A DNA stretch of 64,000 bases from Streptomyces lienomycini (GTDB lineage Bacteria; Actinomycetota; Actinomycetes; Streptomycetales; Streptomycetaceae): contig NZ_CP116257.1 of NCBI RefSeq assembly GCF_027947595.1, positions 1,488,001-1,552,000 on the forward strand, in the 5' to 3' direction. Within the stretch, counting starts at the first letter, position 1. Each line of letters starts with the position of its first letter. A program made the translations under genes and the position numbers. Under the pieces are notes generated by a model. The model saw nothing but the letters and a program-made list of their open reading frames with translations, was not told the origin of the DNA and searched no databases. This document shows positions 63,666-64,000 of this stretch, in pieces.

Positions 63666-64000
63666 GTGACCGTCACCGCGTACACCCTGGCCGTCGTGCT
63701 CAACCTGTTCTGCGTGTTCCTCGGCTACCGCTTCCTGTTCCAGCCCGGCCCCGCCGCCACCGGATACGGCGTCCCGGCCGACCCCGCCGGCGACGCCGGT
63801 GCCTACCTGACGATCAAGGGCGTACGGGACGGCACGTTCGGCCTGGTGGGGCTGGCGGTGCTGGCCTTCGCCGGGGCCCGTCCCGAGGCCTGGTTCATGC
63901 TGTTCGTGGCCCTCGTGCCGCTCGGCGACGTGCTCATAGTGCTGCGCAACGGGGGTACCAGGGCGGTGGCCTTCGGGATCCACTTCGCCACCGCGATCGT
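63666..64000 (+). CDS. DUF4267-like small membrane protein (cut by right edge)
   Basis: The first 111 codons are in the window. The GTG at 63666 has GGAGA five bases upstream. The protein begins VTVTAYTLAVVLNLFCVFLG and shows membrane segments at about 5-22, 55-72 (GTFGLVGLAVLAFAGA) and 75-92 (WFMLFVALVPLGDVLIVL), plus a conserved-looking YLTIKGVRDGTFGLV. It resembles DUF4267 proteins, whose function is unknown and which in Streptomyces often sit beside TetR regulators. The end is outside the window. Confidence 0.75.
   Translation, partial: MTVTAYTLAVVLNLFCVFLGYRFLFQPGPAATGYGVPADPAGDAGAYLTIKGVRDGTFGLVGLAVLAFAGARPEAWFMLFVALVPLGDVLIVLRNGGTRAVAFGIHFATAI

Overview
This window is high-GC actinobacterial chromosome, almost certainly Streptomyces. 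The evidence is the very strong G/C bias at third codon positions, frequent GTG starts, four-base ATGA/GTGA gene overlaps, a single TTA codon noticed in all the genes called, two dispersed repeats I associate with Streptomyces genomes, and Streptomyces-type families (a ScARP/Scabin-like ADP-ribosyltransferase, an RmdB-like GGDEF-EAL protein, small EF-hand proteins). From memory, unchecked, the gene order resembles the SCO5442-SCO5496 interval of S. coelicolor, so this looks like core chromosome rather than an island. I saw no insertion sequence, prophage, CRISPR array, tRNA or rRNA.

1-26.5 kb. The left edge is storage-polysaccharide metabolism: the start of treS, the coupled glgE, a divergent glycogen phosphorylase (glgP), and further right the debranching enzyme glgX. 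Between them lie a DUF1990 gene and two tandem secreted thermolysin-like proteases that share a promoter block and a 101-bp identical coding segment. Next come four half-size ABC exporters in one overlapping minus-strand operon, probably two heterodimers. Divergent from these is a DrrAB-like exporter fused by gene overlaps to a histidine kinase and LuxR-type response regulator. Two tandem lipoprotein L,D-transpeptidases close the section.

26.5-34.5 kb. A mixed stretch: enoyl-CoA hydratase, RsbW-type ATPase, secreted guanine-specific ADP-ribosyltransferase homologue, divergent GNAT/MerR pair with a textbook 19-bp-spacer MerR promoter, EF-hand protein, F420-type reductase, divergent GH25 and M15 cell-wall hydrolases, and an MHS-family transporter.

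34.6-42 kb. One-carbon and serine/glycine metabolism: sdaA, then gcvT-gcvH-glyA under a tandem glycine riboswitch. Divergent from the riboswitch is a P-loop protein carrying the TTA (bldA-dependent) codon, followed by two SseB-like genes.

42-49 kb. A five-gene oligopeptide ABC importer operon, with an internal hairpin after the binding-protein gene and a strong terminator at its end.

49-64 kb. Housekeeping and accessory genes: TRIC-like channel, thioesterase, TetR regulator with two operators, cysteine desulfurase and MnmA (tRNA thiolation), Tat-type amidase, LOG-family protein, short-chain dehydrogenase, MetE-like protein, NAD-dependent DNA ligase, RmdB-like cyclic-di-GMP protein, and a DUF4267-like gene cut by the right edge.

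The best candidates for something under-described are the reciprocal loss of ATPase motifs in the last two exporter genes, the dispersed repeat captured inside the first exporter's coding sequence, the DNA-targeting ADP-ribosyltransferase homologue with no recognisable antidote beside it, and the TTA-containing P-loop gene.
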